Source: Pseudomonas sp. G2-4
GTDB lineage: Bacteria; Pseudomonadota; Gammaproteobacteria; Pseudomonadales; Pseudomonadaceae
Direction of reading: 5' to 3'
Assembly (NCBI RefSeq): GCF_030064125.1
Contig: NZ_CP125957.1
Location: 868,001 to 932,000, forward strand
DNA: 64,000 nt
Shown here: positions 1 to 15,272 of the stretch, one piece after another
Numbering within the stretch: position 1 is the stretch's first letter
Layout: each line of letters begins with the position of its first letter
The notes under the pieces: generated by a model
Told to the model about the DNA's origin: nothing
Database searches by the model: none
The model's input: only the letters and a program-made list of their open reading frames with translations
Program-made: the position numbers and the translations under genes

Positions 1-1
1 T

Positions 2-364
2 GCTGAAGTCAACGCCGAAGAAGACCGCAAGTTCGAAGAGCTGGCCAGCGCCCGCAACCAAGGCGATGCCCTGGTGCACTCGACTCGCAAGATGATCGCT
101 GATGCTGGCGAGAAAGTGACTGCGGAAGAGAAGACTGCCATCGAAGCGGCCGTAGTTGCCCTGGAAGCTGCCGTTAAAGGCGACGACAAGGCGGCCATCG
201 AGGCCAAGATCGAAGAGCTGTCCAAGGTCTCCGCGCCAGTGGCTCAGAAGATGTATGCCGAACAGGCTCAGCCCGCTGAAGGCGCAGCTGCCCAAGGCGA
301 ATCGGCCGAAAAAGCCGACGATGTCGTGGATGCCGAGTTCGAAGAAGTGAAAGACCACAAGTAA
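2..364 (+). CDS. dnaK: Chaperone DnaK (Hsp70), C-terminal end only
   Basis: The frame is open from base 2 and gives the last 120 residues of DnaK; the 5' part lies outside the window. Visible is the end of the helical lid (a charged stretch including [19 protein letters not shown]), followed by a low-complexity Ala/Gln/Glu tail and the acidic end [15 protein letters not shown], the typical Hsp70 C-terminus that binds co-chaperones. DnaK is the cytoplasmic ATP-dependent chaperone that works with DnaJ and GrpE. The dnaJ gene follows 322 bases downstream on the same strand, the usual order. The tail motif plus the dnaJ neighbour make the call secure although the ATPase domain is not seen. Confidence 0.97.
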   Translation, partial: AEVNAEEDRKFEELASARNQGDALVHSTRKMIADAGEKVTAEEKTAIEAAVVALEAAVKGDDKAAIEAKIEELSKVSAPVAQKMYAEQAQPAEGAAAQGESAEKADDVVDAEFEEVKDHK

Positions 365-686
365 TCGCTTGTTGGTCGGCCGGTTGACTGCACTTGTGCG
401 GTGGCTGGTAGGATGTCGCCGCGCGGGAGCTTGCTCCCGCGTTGGCGTGTCTGGAGCCAATGAATTTTTACAGCATGCGACAACGCTCGGATGCTGGCGG
501 TGTGATCGGGAATGCTCCTGCTTTCCGAACGACGGACACTGCGTTTTGGCCGGGGCCCTGGCTGAAAAACTTAAGACCAGGATCGTTGAATTGACGTGAG
601 TTGGGTCCGGGCCTGTATTGGGGCTCAACGAGTTTGGCAAGGTTCAGGAGAGGTTTGCCGGACGTCCTATAAGAGTGCAAAGACTA
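365..686. other. dnaK-dnaJ intergenic region (322 bp)
   Basis: No convincing gene is present. A short frame at 369-599 lacks a ribosome-binding site and family resemblance. The region contains a solitary REP-like palindrome at 422-441. No strong sigma-70 promoter for dnaJ was recognised, so dnaJ may be read through from dnaK. Confidence 0.6.
422..441. repeat. Solitary REP-like palindrome
   Basis: A perfect 9-bp inverted repeat, CGCGGGAGC, separated by TT from GCTCCCGCG. Its core GGGAGCTTGCTCCCGC is the same as the core of the paired REP elements at 30354, 40470, 50208 and 58183. It lies just after dnaK. No T-run follows it, so it is better read as a single REP than as an intrinsic terminator. 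It may still protect the dnaK mRNA 3' end. Confidence 0.6.
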
Positions 687-1811
687 ATGGCAAAGCGTGA
701 CTATTACGAAGTATTGGGTGTGGAGCGGGGGGCCAGCGAGGCGGACCTGAAAAAGGCCTATCGTCGCCTGGCGATGAAGCACCACCCGGACCGTAATCCC
801 GACGATAAAGCGTCGGAAGAAATGTTCAAGGAGGCCAATGAGGCCTACGAAGTACTGTCCGATTCGAGCAAGCGCGCGGCGTACGACCAGTATGGTCATG
901 CCGGTGTCGACCCAAGCATGGGCGGCGGCGGTGCCGGTTTTGGCGGTCAGAATTTCTCCGATATTTTCGGCGATGTGTTCAGCGATTTCTTCGGCGGTGG
1001 TCGCGGCGGTGCCCGTGGTGGTGCCCAGCGTGGCAGCGACTTGCGCTACACGCTGGAGTTGAACCTGGAAGAGGCGGTGCGCGGTACCACCGTCAATATC
1101 CGCGTTCCAACACTGGTCAATTGCAAGCCGTGCGATGGCTCGGGCGCCAAGAAGGGTTCCTCGCCTGTCACGTGCCCAACCTGCGGCGGTATCGGTCAGG
1201 TCCGCATGCAGCAGGGCTTCTTCTCGGTGCAGCAGACCTGCCCGCGTTGCCATGGCCAAGGCAAGATCATTTCCGATCCGTGCGACTCCTGCCACGGTGA
1301 AGGGCGTGTCGAAGAGTACAAGACGCTTTCGGTGAAGGTGCCGGCCGGTGTCGATACCGGTGACCGCATTCGCCTGTCCGGCGAAGGCGAGGCGGGTGCC
1401 CAGGGCGGCCCGACCGGCGACCTGTACGTCGTCATCAATGTGCGCGAGCACGCAATTTTCCAGCGCGACGGCAAGCACCTGTTCTGCGAAGTGCCAATCA
1501 GTTTTGTCGATGCAGCCTTGGGTGGCGAGCTTGAAATTCCGACCCTCGACGGTCGCGTCAAGCTGAAAATTCCTGAGGGTACGCAGACCGGCAAGCAGTT
1601 CCGGATTCGCGGCAAGGGTGTTGCGCCAGTGCGTGGCGGTGGTGCAGGCGACTTGATGTGTCGGGTGGCGGTGGAGACTCCGGTGAATCTAGGCCGACGC
1701 CAGCGTGAGTTGCTGGAAGAATTCCGCAGCTCGCTGGCGGATGACAACAGTCATTCCCCGAAAACCACCGGTTGGTTCGAAGGCGTGAAGCGCTTCTTCG
1801 GCGATCTGTAA
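687..1811 (+). CDS. dnaJ: Chaperone protein DnaJ (Hsp40)
   Basis: A 374-residue co-chaperone that stimulates the DnaK ATPase and delivers unfolded clients. The order is canonical: J domain (residues 1-70, HPD motif at 33-35), a Gly/Phe-rich linker (about 72-125), four zinc-binding CxxCxGxG repeats between residues 146 and 205 ([32 protein letters not shown]), and the substrate-binding C-terminal domains. The start ATG at 687 gives [11 protein letters not shown], the conserved DnaJ beginning; an upstream in-frame start at 618 would add 23 unrelated residues and is rejected. dapB starts 9 bases after the stop and is probably cotranscribed. Confidence 0.98.
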   Translation: MAKRDYYEVLGVERGASEADLKKAYRRLAMKHHPDRNPDDKASEEMFKEANEAYEVLSDSSKRAAYDQYGHAGVDPSMGGGGAGFGGQNFSDIFGDVFSDFFGGGRGGARGGAQRGSDLRYTLELNLEEAVRGTTVNIRVPTLVNCKPCDGSGAKKGSSPVTCPTCGGIGQVRMQQGFFSVQQTCPRCHGQGKIISDPCDSCHGEGRVEEYKTLSVKVPAGVDTGDRIRLSGEGEAGAQGGPTGDLYVVINVREHAIFQRDGKHLFCEVPISFVDAALGGELEIPTLDGRVKLKIPEGTQTGKQFRIRGKGVAPVRGGGAGDLMCRVAVETPVNLGRRQRELLEEFRSSLADDNSHSPKTTGWFEGVKRFFGDL

Positions 1812-2627
<816 letters not shown>

Positions 2628-2651
2628 TGTCATTGGACGCGGGGTTCAGGT

Positions 2652-2657
2652 TATACT
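2652..2657 (+). promoter_or_regulatory. Candidate -10 box upstream of carA
   Basis: TATACT in the context GGTTATACTGAG lies 24 bases after the dapB stop. The nearest -35-like hexamer, TTGGAC at 2633-2638, leaves only 13 bases between boxes, too short for a standard sigma-70 promoter. The assignment is therefore tentative and rests on the good -10 and its place ahead of the carA leader hairpin. Confidence 0.35.
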
Positions 2658-2800
2658 GAGCCCCCGTTTTACACCGCTTCGCGACGGCCTGTCGCATTCC
2701 CCTGCCTTTAAGGCTCATTAGCGGTGGACCAAAAAAGCCTTTTTCTGTAAGCTACAGCTTTAGTGTGTCCACTAAAAGCGCGCAGAATAATTCAGTGAAG

Positions 2801-2838
2801 AAGCGGGGTGACGTGTCCATACGTCACTCCGCTTTTTT
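2801..2838 (+). terminator. Intrinsic terminator or attenuator in the carA leader
   Basis: AGCGGGGTGACG and CGTCACTCCGCT form a 12-bp stem (one G-U pair) with a 7-base loop, followed directly by a run of six T. It lies about 45 bases before the carA start codon. It can end dapB transcription, or act as an attenuator if transcripts begin at the candidate promoter near 2652. A GTGGAC/GTCCAC pair at 2723-2728 and 2767-2772 upstream could form an alternative structure. Confidence 0.75.
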
Positions 2839-2883
2839 ACAACCTGCGATCGCCCTTTCAGGCTTTATTTACGGGAGGTCTTC

Positions 2884-4020
2884 TTGACTAAGCCAGCCAT
2901 ACTCGCCCTTGCTGATGGCAGCATTTTTCGCGGCGAAGCCATTGGAGCCGACGGTCAGACCGTTGGTGAGGTGGTGTTTAACACCGCAATGACCGGCTAT
3001 CAGGAAATTCTTACCGATCCTTCCTACGCCCAGCAAATCGTTACCCTGACTTACCCGCACATCGGCAACACCGGCACCACGCCGGAAGATGCCGAGTCTG
3101 ATCGTGTCTGGTCCGCCGGCCTGGTCATCCGTGACCTGCCGCTGGTAGCGAGCAACTGGCGTAACACGATGTCCCTGTCCGACTACCTGAAAGCCAACAA
3201 TGTCGTGGCGATCGCAGGTATCGACACCCGTCGCCTGACCCGCATCCTGCGGGAAAAAGGCGCGCAGAACGGCTGCATCATGGCCGGCGACAACATTTCC
3301 GAAGAAGCCGCCATCGCCGCTGCCCAAGGCTTTCCTGGCCTCAAGGGCATGGACCTGGCGAAAGTCGTCAGCACCAAGAAGCCGTACGAGTGGCGCTCCA
3401 CGGTCTGGGACCTGAAGACCGACAGTCACGCGACGATCGAAGCCTCCGAGCTGCCGTACCACGTGGTTGCGTATGACTACGGCGTCAAGCTGAATATCCT
3501 GCGCATGCTGGTGGCGCGTGGTTGCCGCGTGACCGTGGTGCCGGCGCAAACCCCGGCCGCCGATGTCCTGGCCCTCAAGCCCGACGGCGTGTTTCTGTCC
3601 AACGGCCCTGGCGACCCTGAGCCTTGCGACTACGCGATCCAGGCGATCAAGGACGTGCTGGAAACCGAGATCCCGGTGTTCGGCATCTGCCTCGGCCATC
3701 AGTTGCTGGCCCTCGCTTCGGGCGCCAAGACCCTGAAAATGGGCCACGGCCACCACGGTGCCAACCACCCGGTGCAGGACCTGGACACCGGCGTGGTGAT
3801 GATCACTAGCCAGAACCACGGTTTTGCGGTGGATGAAGCAACCCTGCCGGCCAACGTGCGTGCGATCCATAAATCGTTGTTCGACGGCACGCTGCAAGGC
3901 ATCGAGCGTACCGACAAGAGCGCGTTCAGCTTCCAGGGCCACCCTGAAGCGAGCCCGGGCCCGAACGACGTGGCGCCGCTGTTCGATCGCTTCATCAATG
4001 AGATGGCCAAGCGACGTTGA
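2884..4020 (+). CDS. carA: Carbamoyl-phosphate synthase small (glutaminase) subunit
   Basis: A 378-residue subunit that hydrolyses glutamine and passes ammonia to CarB for carbamoyl phosphate, the precursor of arginine and pyrimidines. The N-terminal CPSase small-chain domain contains the signature [20 protein letters not shown]. The C-terminal class I glutamine amidotransferase domain has the nucleophile Cys269 in GICLGHQ and the later His in GHPEAS. Translation appears to start at TTG (2884), preceded by GGGAGG about 5 bases upstream. No ATG or GTG gives the conserved N-terminus, and a TTG start for carA is what I remember for other Pseudomonas. carB follows after 105 bases. Confidence 0.97.
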   Translation: MTKPAILALADGSIFRGEAIGADGQTVGEVVFNTAMTGYQEILTDPSYAQQIVTLTYPHIGNTGTTPEDAESDRVWSAGLVIRDLPLVASNWRNTMSLSDYLKANNVVAIAGIDTRRLTRILREKGAQNGCIMAGDNISEEAAIAAAQGFPGLKGMDLAKVVSTKKPYEWRSTVWDLKTDSHATIEASELPYHVVAYDYGVKLNILRMLVARGCRVTVVPAQTPAADVLALKPDGVFLSNGPGDPEPCDYAIQAIKDVLETEIPVFGICLGHQLLALASGAKTLKMGHGHHGANHPVQDLDTGVVMITSQNHGFAVDEATLPANVRAIHKSLFDGTLQGIERTDKSAFSFQGHPEASPGPNDVAPLFDRFINEMAKRR

Positions 4021-4125
4021 CCGCGTGAAGCCCGAGGGCGGCCCCGAGCGTGGCGGCCCCCTTGGGCGCTTCAAAGATTGTTCGACGGCCTAGCCGACTG
4101 ACCTGCGGATTTGAGTGACAAACCC

Positions 4126-7343
<3,218 letters not shown>

Positions 7344-7347
<4 letters not shown>

Positions 7348-7826
7348 GCATAACCAAATACCCGATGACTGTTCAGGGCGCGAAAGCCCTGGAAGAAGAA
7401 CACGCTCACCTGACCAAGGTCGTTCGTCCAAAGCTCAGCCAGGACATCGGTACGGCCCGGGAGTTGGGTGATCTGAAGGAAAACGCCGAATATCACGCTG
7501 CTCGCGAGCAGCAGGGTATGGTCGAGGCGCGTATCCGTGACATCGAAGGCCGCATGCAGAATGCGGTCGTCATTGATGTCACGACGATTCCGCACACCGG
7601 CAAGGTGATCTTTGGCACTACCGTGGAAATCGCCAACGTCGAGACCGATGAAAGCGTCACTTACCAGATCGTTGGCGAGGACGAGGCAGACATCAAGCTC
7701 GGCAAGATCTCCGTTGGTTCGCCTATCGCTCGCGCCTTGATTGCCAAGGAAGAGGGTGATGTGGTGGTTGTGAAGACGCCGAGTGGCGTCATCGAGTATG
7801 AGATTGTCGAAGTCCGTCATATCTGA
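7344..7826 (+). CDS. greA: Transcription elongation factor GreA
   Basis: A 160-residue factor that enters the RNA polymerase secondary channel and stimulates cleavage of backtracked RNA. The N-terminal coiled coil carries the acidic tip sequence [12 protein letters not shown], including the conserved DLKENAEY, and the C-terminal FKBP-like domain ends [12 protein letters not shown]. The start ATG overlaps the carB TGA by four bases (ATGA), showing translational coupling. The carB-greA junction is conserved in Pseudomonas. Confidence 0.97.
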
Positions 7827-7854
7827 ACGAAGGCGCCCGCTACGAGCCGGCGCC

Positions 7855-8259
7855 ATGATTTGGCAGCTCACCCAGATGTTGTGGGTGGGCGGTCTTTGGT
7901 TGTTGCACTTCGGTCTGCTGCCGGTGCTGGGTCGAATCGGCCTGGCACCGCTGCTCATCGATGAAATCGTAGGCATGCTGACGGCGCTGCTGGTGGGTTT
8001 TTCCGCAGTGTGCGTAGTGTTTCAGGCTTTGGTGCTGGTTCAGGCCGAGGGCCTTGCCAGTCTATGGCGTGACATGCGTGGGCAGTTGCTGCTCATGTCG
8101 CTGTACGCGTGTGGGATGTTTTTTGCGGTGCGTCTCGGTTGGCCGGAAGCGAACCAGTGGCAGGTATTCAGTTACCTGGTGCTGGGTTTTTCCGGATTGG
8201 TGCTGGTGATGCAGCCGGTCCCCGGATGGGGTGGCAGGGTGCGCGAAGCACACCCTTGA
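7855..8259 (+). CDS. Small inner-membrane protein, probably DUF4149 type
   Basis: A 134-residue hydrophobic protein of unknown function. About four membrane segments can be read: residues 2-25 (IWQLTQMLWVGGLWLLHFGL), roughly 40-65, 75-95, and 105-125. The ATG at 7855 starts immediately before the first membrane segment, which is why it is preferred to an upstream in-frame start at 7783 inside greA. It follows greA by 28 bases on the same strand, and yhbY converges on it. The DUF4149 assignment is from remembered resemblance and gene position only. Confidence 0.75.
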   Translation: MIWQLTQMLWVGGLWLLHFGLLPVLGRIGLAPLLIDEIVGMLTALLVGFSAVCVVFQALVLVQAEGLASLWRDMRGQLLLMSLYACGMFFAVRLGWPEANQWQVFSYLVLGFSGLVLVMQPVPGWGGRVREAHP

Positions 8260-8269
8260 CCCTTTGGTG

Positions 8270-8578
8270 TCACTTGAAGCGGTGAACGTTCGACAGTTGC
8301 TTGTTGACGCTGAAATTCTTGCGATAAATCAGCGCCATCTTGCCGATGACCTGTACCAGGTCGGCCTTGCCGGTCTTGCACAGTTCAGCAACGGCAGCCA
8401 GGCGGGCTTCGCGGTCGAGGATGTTGAGCTTGATCTTGATCAGCTCGTGATCGCCCAATGCGCGTTCCAGTTCGGCGAGTACGCCTTCAGTCAAACCGTT
8501 GTCAGCCACAGTCAAAACCGGTTTCAGATGGTGGCCAATGGATTTGTATTGTTTCTTCTGCTCTTGAGTGAGCGGCAT
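8270..8578 (-). CDS. yhbY: CRM-domain RNA-binding protein YhbY
   Basis: A 102-residue single-domain protein. The CRM fold is seen from the N-terminal LTQEQKKQYKSIGHHLKPVL through the GxxG-type loop VADNGLTEGVLAELERALGDHELIKIKL to LVQVIGKMALIYRK. Homologues bind pre-50S ribosomal subunits. It is the only minus-strand gene in the first 24 kb and is divergent from rlmE, which lies 105 bases away, a conserved pairing that links two ribosome-assembly functions. Confidence 0.93.
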   Translation of the reverse strand: MPLTQEQKKQYKSIGHHLKPVLTVADNGLTEGVLAELERALGDHELIKIKLNILDREARLAAVAELCKTGKADLVQVIGKMALIYRKNFSVNKQLSNVHRFK

Positions 8579-8683
8579 AATCTGACCCCTGCGTCTGATC
8601 TTGTAAAAAGCGGCGGCCAGTTTACCCGAGCGAGTCCGGGACCGCCCACTTAATCACGACCCGTTTTATTTTTGAGGTGGCCC

Positions 8684-9316
8684 GTGGCCCGTTCCAAGAC
8701 AAGTCTTAAATGGCTGCAAGAGCATTTCAACGACCCATTCGTGAAAATGGCGCAAAAAGACGGGTATCGTTCCCGTGCCAGCTACAAGCTGCTGGAGATT
8801 CAGGAAAGAGACCGTTTGATCCGTCCAGGCATGAGCGTGATCGACTTGGGCGCCGCCCCGGGTGGCTGGTCCCAAGTGACCAGTCGTCTGATTGGTGGGC
8901 AAGGCACACTGATCGCTTCCGATATCCTGGAAATGGACAGCATTCCGGATGTGACCTTCATTCAGGGCGACTTTACCGAGGACGCCGTACTGGCGCAGAT
9001 CCTTGAAGCGGTTGGAAAAAACGAGGTGGACCTTGTGATTTCCGATATGGCCCCCAATATGAGTGGATTGGCATCTGTTGATATGCCGCGATCGATGTTC
9101 CTGTGCGAGTTGGCACTGGATCTTGCGACTCGGGTGTTGAAGCCAGGTGGTGATTTTTTGATCAAGGTCTTCCAGGGTGAAGGCTTCGACGAATACCACA
9201 AGAGCGTGCGCAAGCAGTTCGAGAAGGTCACGACGCGCAAGCCGAAATCATCGCGTGATCGCTCCCGTGAGCAGTACCTGCTGGGCCGTGGTTTCCGTGG
9301 TCGCAGTGAGGAATAA
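8684..9316 (+). CDS. rlmE: 23S rRNA (uridine-2'-O)-methyltransferase RlmE (FtsJ/RrmJ)
   Basis: A 210-residue SAM-dependent enzyme that methylates a uridine of the A loop of 23S rRNA in the 50S subunit. The SAM-binding motif [11 protein letters not shown] is at about residues 58-68, the catalytic Asp is in [13 protein letters not shown], and the Lys is in [18 protein letters not shown] start at 8684, with GAGGTGG 4 bases upstream, gives [15 protein letters not shown], the conserved N-terminus; the in-frame TTG at 8672 overlaps the ribosome-binding site. ftsH follows after 191 bases, as in E. coli. Confidence 0.97.
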   Translation: MARSKTSLKWLQEHFNDPFVKMAQKDGYRSRASYKLLEIQERDRLIRPGMSVIDLGAAPGGWSQVTSRLIGGQGTLIASDILEMDSIPDVTFIQGDFTEDAVLAQILEAVGKNEVDLVISDMAPNMSGLASVDMPRSMFLCELALDLATRVLKPGGDFLIKVFQGEGFDEYHKSVRKQFEKVTTRKPKSSRDRSREQYLLGRGFRGRSEE

Positions 9317-9507
9317 GAGGTTTTTCGACCGGGGCGATAGGTTTTTCGTATTTCGTCCCGTGAGCATTAGCGAATAATGTGTAGAAAGTGTTTCACAAAG
9401 GGTTACAGACGGCGCCTGCCAGAGTCGTAGGTAATGTAGTAAGTTAGGCCGGTGAATATCATGCGAAGCGCGCGCCAGTAGCGGAGCTTGCTTCAGAGGG
9501 TAGTTAA

Positions 9508-11427
<1,920 letters not shown>

Positions 11428-11435
11428 GGCTTGAA

Positions 11436-12287
11436 ATGACTTCTGTTCAGTCCTCAACCCGGTTGCCTTGCGGCAACCGGGTTCTTGATTTGGCCCATAC
11501 GCATGTCATGGGCATTCTCAATGTCACTCCCGATTCTTTTTCCGATGGCGGTCGGTTCAGCCAGCTCGATGCTGCGCTGCGACATGCCGAAGCGATGGTG
11601 GCGGCCGGTGCGACGCTGATCGATGTGGGTGGCGAATCGACCCGTCCGGGCGCGCGAGCGGTCTCGCCTACCGAAGAGCTGGAACGAGTCGCGCCGATTG
11701 TCGAGCGCATACACCGCGAACTTGATGTCATTATCTCAGTCGATACGTCCACGCCGGCGGTCATGCGTGAGACTGCGCGACTGGGCGCCGGCTTGATCAA
11801 CGATGTGCGATCCTTGCAGCGCGACGGTGCCCTGGATGCCGCGGCGGCCACTGGGTTGCCGGTTTGCCTGATGCATATGCTCGGCGAGCCCGGCACCATG
11901 CAGAACGAGCCGCGCTATCAAGATGTGACCAGGGAAGTCGGTGAGTTTCTGGCGGGGCGTTTAAATCAGTGCGTGGCCGCAGGTATTCCCGTCGAACGGA
12001 TTATTCTTGATCCCGGGTTTGGCTTCGCCAAGACGCTGGCTCACAATCTGAGCCTGTTCAAGCACATGGACGCCTTGCACGCCCTGGGACGGCCCCTGTT
12101 GGTCGGGGTTTCGCGAAAGAGCATGATAGGCAATGCCTTGGGTCGTCCGGTGGGAGAGCGCCTGTATGGTGGTCTTGCCCTCGCTGCCTTGGCCATCGCA
12201 AAAGGTGCGCGCATATTGCGGGTACATGATGTGGCCGAAACAATGGATGTTGTGCGGATGATCGCAGCAGTGGATTCAGCCGAATAA
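11436..12287 (+). CDS. folP: Dihydropteroate synthase
   Basis: A 283-residue enzyme that condenses 4-aminobenzoate with dihydropterin pyrophosphate in folate synthesis; it is the sulfonamide target. Signatures are [17 protein letters not shown], the glycine-rich [16 protein letters not shown], and [13 protein letters not shown]. It follows ftsH by 8 bases and precedes glmM by 16, a widespread ftsH-folP-glmM cluster. A perfect 12-bp hairpin spans codons 7-16, which may affect translation. Confidence 0.97.
   Translation: MTSVQSSTRLPCGNRVLDLAHTHVMGILNVTPDSFSDGGRFSQLDAALRHAEAMVAAGATLIDVGGESTRPGARAVSPTEELERVAPIVERIHRELDVIISVDTSTPAVMRETARLGAGLINDVRSLQRDGALDAAAATGLPVCLMHMLGEPGTMQNEPRYQDVTREVGEFLAGRLNQCVAAGIPVERIILDPGFGFAKTLAHNLSLFKHMDALHALGRPLLVGVSRKSMIGNALGRPVGERLYGGLALAALAIAKGARILRVHDVAETMDVVRMIAAVDSAE
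11456..11483 (+). promoter_or_regulatory. Strong hairpin inside the start of folP
   Basis: AACCCGGTTGCC (11456-11467) and GGCAACCGGGTT (11472-11483) form a perfect 12-bp stem with a TTGC loop, starting 20 bases after the folP start codon. There is no T-run beyond it, so it is not a standard terminator. It could slow early translation, or act as an mRNA 3'-end barrier for ftsH. The function is inferred only. Confidence 0.5.
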
Positions 12288-12303
12288 GAATGATGGAGCA
12301 CTT

Positions 12304-13641
12304 ATGAGCAAGAAATATTTTGGTACCGACGGTATTCGTGGTCGGGTCGGTACATACCCCATTACCCCTGATTTCATGCTCAAGCTCGGCTGGGCGGCCG
12401 GGATGGCGTTCCGCAAGATGGGCGCCTGCAAGGTGCTGGTTGGCAAGGACACGCGGATTTCCGGTTATATGTTCGAGTCGGCTCTGGAGGCTGGCCTGAC
12501 TTCGGCGGGGGCCGATGTGATGCTGCTGGGGCCGATGCCGACGCCTGCCATCGCGTACCTGACGCGTACGTTCCAGGCGCAGGCGGGTATCGTGATCAGT
12601 GCCTCGCACAACCCTCATGATGACAACGGCATCAAGTTCTTCTCCGGCCAGGGCACCAAGCTGCCGGATGAAATCGAGCTGATGATCGAAGAGCTGCTGG
12701 ATGCGCCGATGACGGTGGTTGAGTCGAGCAAGATCGGTAAAGTGTCGCGGATCAACGATGCGTCGGGTCGCTACATCGAGTTCTGCAAAGGCAGCGTGCC
12801 GACGGGTACCAGTTTTTCGGGCCTGAAAATCGTCGTCGATTGTGCTCATGGTGCAACCTATAAAGTCGCGCCGAGCGTATTTCGCGAGTTGGGAGCCGAA
12901 GTGGTCGTGCTCTCCGCCCAGCCGAACGGGCTGAACATCAACCACAACTGTGGTTCCACCCATACCGAGGCGTTGCAGGCTGCGGTGCTGGCGGAACAGG
13001 CTGACCTGGGGATCGCTTTCGATGGTGACGGTGATCGGGTCCTGATGGTCGATCACACCGGTACCGTCGTCGATGGTGATGAGTTGCTGTTCATCATCGC
13101 TCGTGATCTGCGTGCTCGCGGCAAGCTGCAGGGTGGCGTGGTCGGTACGTTAATGAGCAATCTCGGCCTCGAGCTGGCCCTGGCTGACCTGGACATCCCG
13201 TTTGTGCGGGCCAATGTGGGCGACCGCTATGTGATCTCGGAGCTGCTGGAGCGCAATTGGGTGATCGGTGGCGAAAACTCGGGTCATATCGTGTGCTTCG
13301 ACCATACCACCACCGGTGATGCAATTATCGCCGCCCTGCAAGTGTTGATGGCGCTCAAGGCGCGCAATGAAGGGCTTGCCCAGTCTCGCCAAGCATTGCG
13401 CAAATGCCCGCAGGTGTTGATCAATGTGCGTTTCGGTGGCGGTGCGAATCCTATCGAGCATGCGACGGTCCAGCAGGCCAGCGAGCGTGTGACACAGGCA
13501 ATGGCGGGGCGAGGGCGCGTGCTATTGCGCAAGTCCGGCACTGAGCCTTTGGTGCGCGTCATGGTCGAAGGCGAGGATGAAGCGCAAGTTCGCGGTTATG
13601 CCGAAGAGCTGGCAAAACTGGTTACTGAAGTTTCTGCCTGA
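12304..13641 (+). CDS. glmM: Phosphoglucosamine mutase
   Basis: A 445-residue enzyme that interconverts glucosamine-6-phosphate and glucosamine-1-phosphate on the way to UDP-GlcNAc for peptidoglycan and LPS. The catalytic phosphoserine is Ser101 in [13 protein letters not shown], the metal loop is DGDGDR, the sugar-recognition loop is GGENSGH, and the phosphate-binding loop [14 protein letters not shown] is near the end. The ribosome-binding site is GGAG upstream of ATG. It follows folP and precedes tpiA by 66 bases. Confidence 0.97.
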   Translation: MSKKYFGTDGIRGRVGTYPITPDFMLKLGWAAGMAFRKMGACKVLVGKDTRISGYMFESALEAGLTSAGADVMLLGPMPTPAIAYLTRTFQAQAGIVISASHNPHDDNGIKFFSGQGTKLPDEIELMIEELLDAPMTVVESSKIGKVSRINDASGRYIEFCKGSVPTGTSFSGLKIVVDCAHGATYKVAPSVFRELGAEVVVLSAQPNGLNINHNCGSTHTEALQAAVLAEQADLGIAFDGDGDRVLMVDHTGTVVDGDELLFIIARDLRARGKLQGGVVGTLMSNLGLELALADLDIPFVRANVGDRYVISELLERNWVIGGENSGHIVCFDHTTTGDAIIAALQVLMALKARNEGLAQSRQALRKCPQVLINVRFGGGANPIEHATVQQASERVTQAMAGRGRVLLRKSGTEPLVRVMVEGEDEAQVRGYAEELAKLVTEVSA

Positions 13642-13707
13642 ATTCGGCTTGCCAGTCATGAATCGGTTGGGTAACATCTGCGCCCACTTTGACCGACGAG
13701 GTACAGC

Positions 13708-14463
13708 ATGCGTCGCCCTATGGTAGCTGGTAACTGGAAGATGCACGGTACCCGCGCCAGCGTCGCTGAGCTGATCAAGGGCCTTCGTCACCTGGCCTTG
13801 TCAAGCGGTGTTGATGTCGCGGTATTCCCGCCTTGCTTGTATATCAATCAAGTGGTTGATGGCTTGAAGGGCAAGTCGATTTCGGTCGGCGCGCAGAACT
13901 CTGCGGTGGAGTCCATGCAAGGTGCGTTGACCGGTGAGATTGCGCCGAGTCAGTTGGTGGATGCAGGTTGTTCCCTTGTCCTGGTTGGGCATTCCGAACG
14001 TCGCCTGATCATGGGTGAGCAGGACAAGGCGCTGATTCGCAAATTTGCTGCGGCTCAGGCCTGTGGTCTGATTCCGGTGCTGTGTGTAGGGGAAACCCAA
14101 GAGCAGCGCGAGGCTGGAAAGACCCTTGAAGTTGTCGGGCGTCAGCTCGGCAGCATCATCGAAGACTTGGGTGTCGGTGCTTTTGCAAAGGCAGTCATTG
14201 CTTACGAGCCGGTCTGGGCCATTGGCACCGGGCTGACTGCTTCGCCGCAACAAGCGCAGGATGTGCACGCCGCCATCCGCGCGCAGTTGGCGGCAGAGAA
14301 TTCTGAAGTGGCACGAGGTGTGCGGCTTCTATACGGCGGCAGCGTGAAGGCGGCCAATGCGGTCGAACTGTTCGGCATGCCGGATATCGATGGGGGGCTC
14401 ATTGGTGGAGCGTCCCTGAATGCAGATGAGTTCGGTGCGATCTGTCGCGCCGCGGGAAACTGA
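13708..14463 (+). CDS. tpiA: Triosephosphate isomerase
   Basis: A 251-residue TIM-barrel enzyme that interconverts dihydroxyacetone phosphate and glyceraldehyde-3-phosphate. Catalytic residues are readable: Lys near the N-terminus in GNWKMHG, His95 in VGHSERR, and Glu167 in [11 protein letters not shown]. The phosphate-binding loop [10 protein letters not shown] is also present. The ATG is preceded by GAGG. secG starts 4 bases after the stop, so the two are likely cotranscribed. Confidence 0.98.
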   Translation: MRRPMVAGNWKMHGTRASVAELIKGLRHLALSSGVDVAVFPPCLYINQVVDGLKGKSISVGAQNSAVESMQGALTGEIAPSQLVDAGCSLVLVGHSERRLIMGEQDKALIRKFAAAQACGLIPVLCVGETQEQREAGKTLEVVGRQLGSIIEDLGVGAFAKAVIAYEPVWAIGTGLTASPQQAQDVHAAIRAQLAAENSEVARGVRLLYGGSVKAANAVELFGMPDIDGGLIGGASLNADEFGAICRAAGN

Positions 14464-14467
14464 AAAA

Positions 14468-14851
14468 ATGCTGGAAACAGTCGTAGTCGTTTTTCATCTG
14501 CTGGGCGCACTGGGTGTAGTTGCTCTCGTATTGCTGCAGCAGGGTAAAGGTGCGGATGCTGGTGCGTCTTTCGGTGCAGGTGCTTCAAATACTGTATTCG
14601 GAAGCCAAGGTTCCTCTACCTTTCTTAGTAAGTTTACTGCTATACTCGCCGCCGGTTTCTTCATAACCAGCTTGGGGTTAGGTTACTTTGCTAAAGAGAA
14701 AGCTCAAGAGCTGACTCAAGTAGGTTTGCCAAACCCAGCGGTGTTGGAAGCGCCAAAGCAACAACCGGCTTCTGATGATGTCCCGGTGCTTCAAGAGCAA
14801 AAGTCGGCCAATCCGGCGACTGACGTGCCTCCAGCTCAAGAGCAGAAGTAA
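14468..14851 (+). CDS. secG: Protein-export membrane protein SecG
   Basis: A 127-residue subunit of the SecYEG translocon. Two membrane segments are seen, residues 1-20 ([22 protein letters not shown]) and about 52-72 ([19 protein letters not shown]), separated by the conserved [22 protein letters not shown] loop. The C-terminal tail is rich in Pro, Gln and Glu and variable. The ATG at 14468 matches the family start; an upstream in-frame start lies in tpiA. Two tRNA genes follow, the usual arrangement. Confidence 0.95.
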   Translation: MLETVVVVFHLLGALGVVALVLLQQGKGADAGASFGAGASNTVFGSQGSSTFLSKFTAILAAGFFITSLGLGYFAKEKAQELTQVGLPNPAVLEAPKQQPASDDVPVLQEQKSANPATDVPPAQEQK

Positions 14852-14872
14852 GAAGGTTTCAAACGCTGTATT

Positions 14873-14958
14873 GCCGAGGTGGTGGAATTGGTAGACACGC
14901 AACCTTGAGGTGGTTGTGCCCATAGGGTGTAGGGGTTCGAGTCCCCTTCTCGGTACCA
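14873..14958 (+). tRNA. tRNA-Leu (GAG)
   Basis: An 86-base cloverleaf with an encoded CCA end. The acceptor stem is GCCGAGG/TCTCGGT. The anticodon stem CAACC/GGTTG holds the loop TTGAGGT, giving anticodon GAG. The variable arm (TGCCCATAGGGTGTA) is long, as required for a class II leucine tRNA. The T loop is GGGTTCGAGTCCCC. It lies 22 bases after secG and is followed by an intrinsic terminator. Confidence 0.97.
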
Positions 14959-14969
14959 ATTATCAGGAG

Positions 14970-14992
14970 AGCCCGCGATTGCGGGCTTTCTT
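14970..14992 (+). terminator. Intrinsic terminator after tRNA-Leu
   Basis: AGCCCGC and GCGGGCT form a 7-bp stem with a GATT loop, followed by TTCTT. It lies 11 bases after the tRNA CCA end. Confidence 0.8.
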
Positions 14993-15010
14993 GTAGGTGG
15001 AAGGGTTACA

Positions 15011-15039
15011 TTGACCCTGTAAAGGATCGGTCGTATACT
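15011..15039 (+). promoter_or_regulatory. Sigma-70 promoter for tRNA-fMet
   Basis: A -35 box TTGACC (15011-15016) and a -10 box TATACT (15034-15039) are separated by exactly 17 bases. Transcription would start near 15046, ten bases before the tRNA, and a GC-rich discriminator (CCGCCCC) follows, as in stringently controlled stable-RNA promoters. Confidence 0.85.
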
Positions 15040-15055
15040 TCCGCCCCAGCTTTGT

Positions 15056-15132
<77 letters not shown>

Positions 15133-15136
15133 GTTT

Positions 15137-15166
15137 CAGGGGCCCCTTCCAAGGGGCTTTTTGTTA
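15137..15166 (+). terminator. Intrinsic terminator after tRNA-fMet
   Basis: GCCCCTT and AAGGGGC pair around a CC loop, followed by TTTTTG, starting about 5 bases after the tRNA. Confidence 0.8.
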
Positions 15167-15208
15167 GCTGGACACTTTATAACGCCGCTGTTCGACGGCG
15201 TTTCAGGG

Positions 15209-15234
15209 ATGGGCGATTCGCCCATTTTTTTTTA
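15209..15234 (+). terminator. Second intrinsic terminator before rimP
   Basis: ATGGGCG and CGCCCAT form a 7-bp stem with an ATT loop, followed by a run of at least eight T. A further hairpin, AACGCCG/CGGCGTT at 15181-15203, precedes it. The rimP operon must start either within this interval or by read-through. Confidence 0.85.
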
Positions 15235-15272
15235 TTTGCACAGCATGCACAAACATGCACGAGGGGGTTCAG

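Noticed and set aside
369..599. A 76-codon frame between dnaK and dnaJ.
   Set aside because: There is no ribosome-binding site, it spans the REP palindrome, and the composition is not gene-like.
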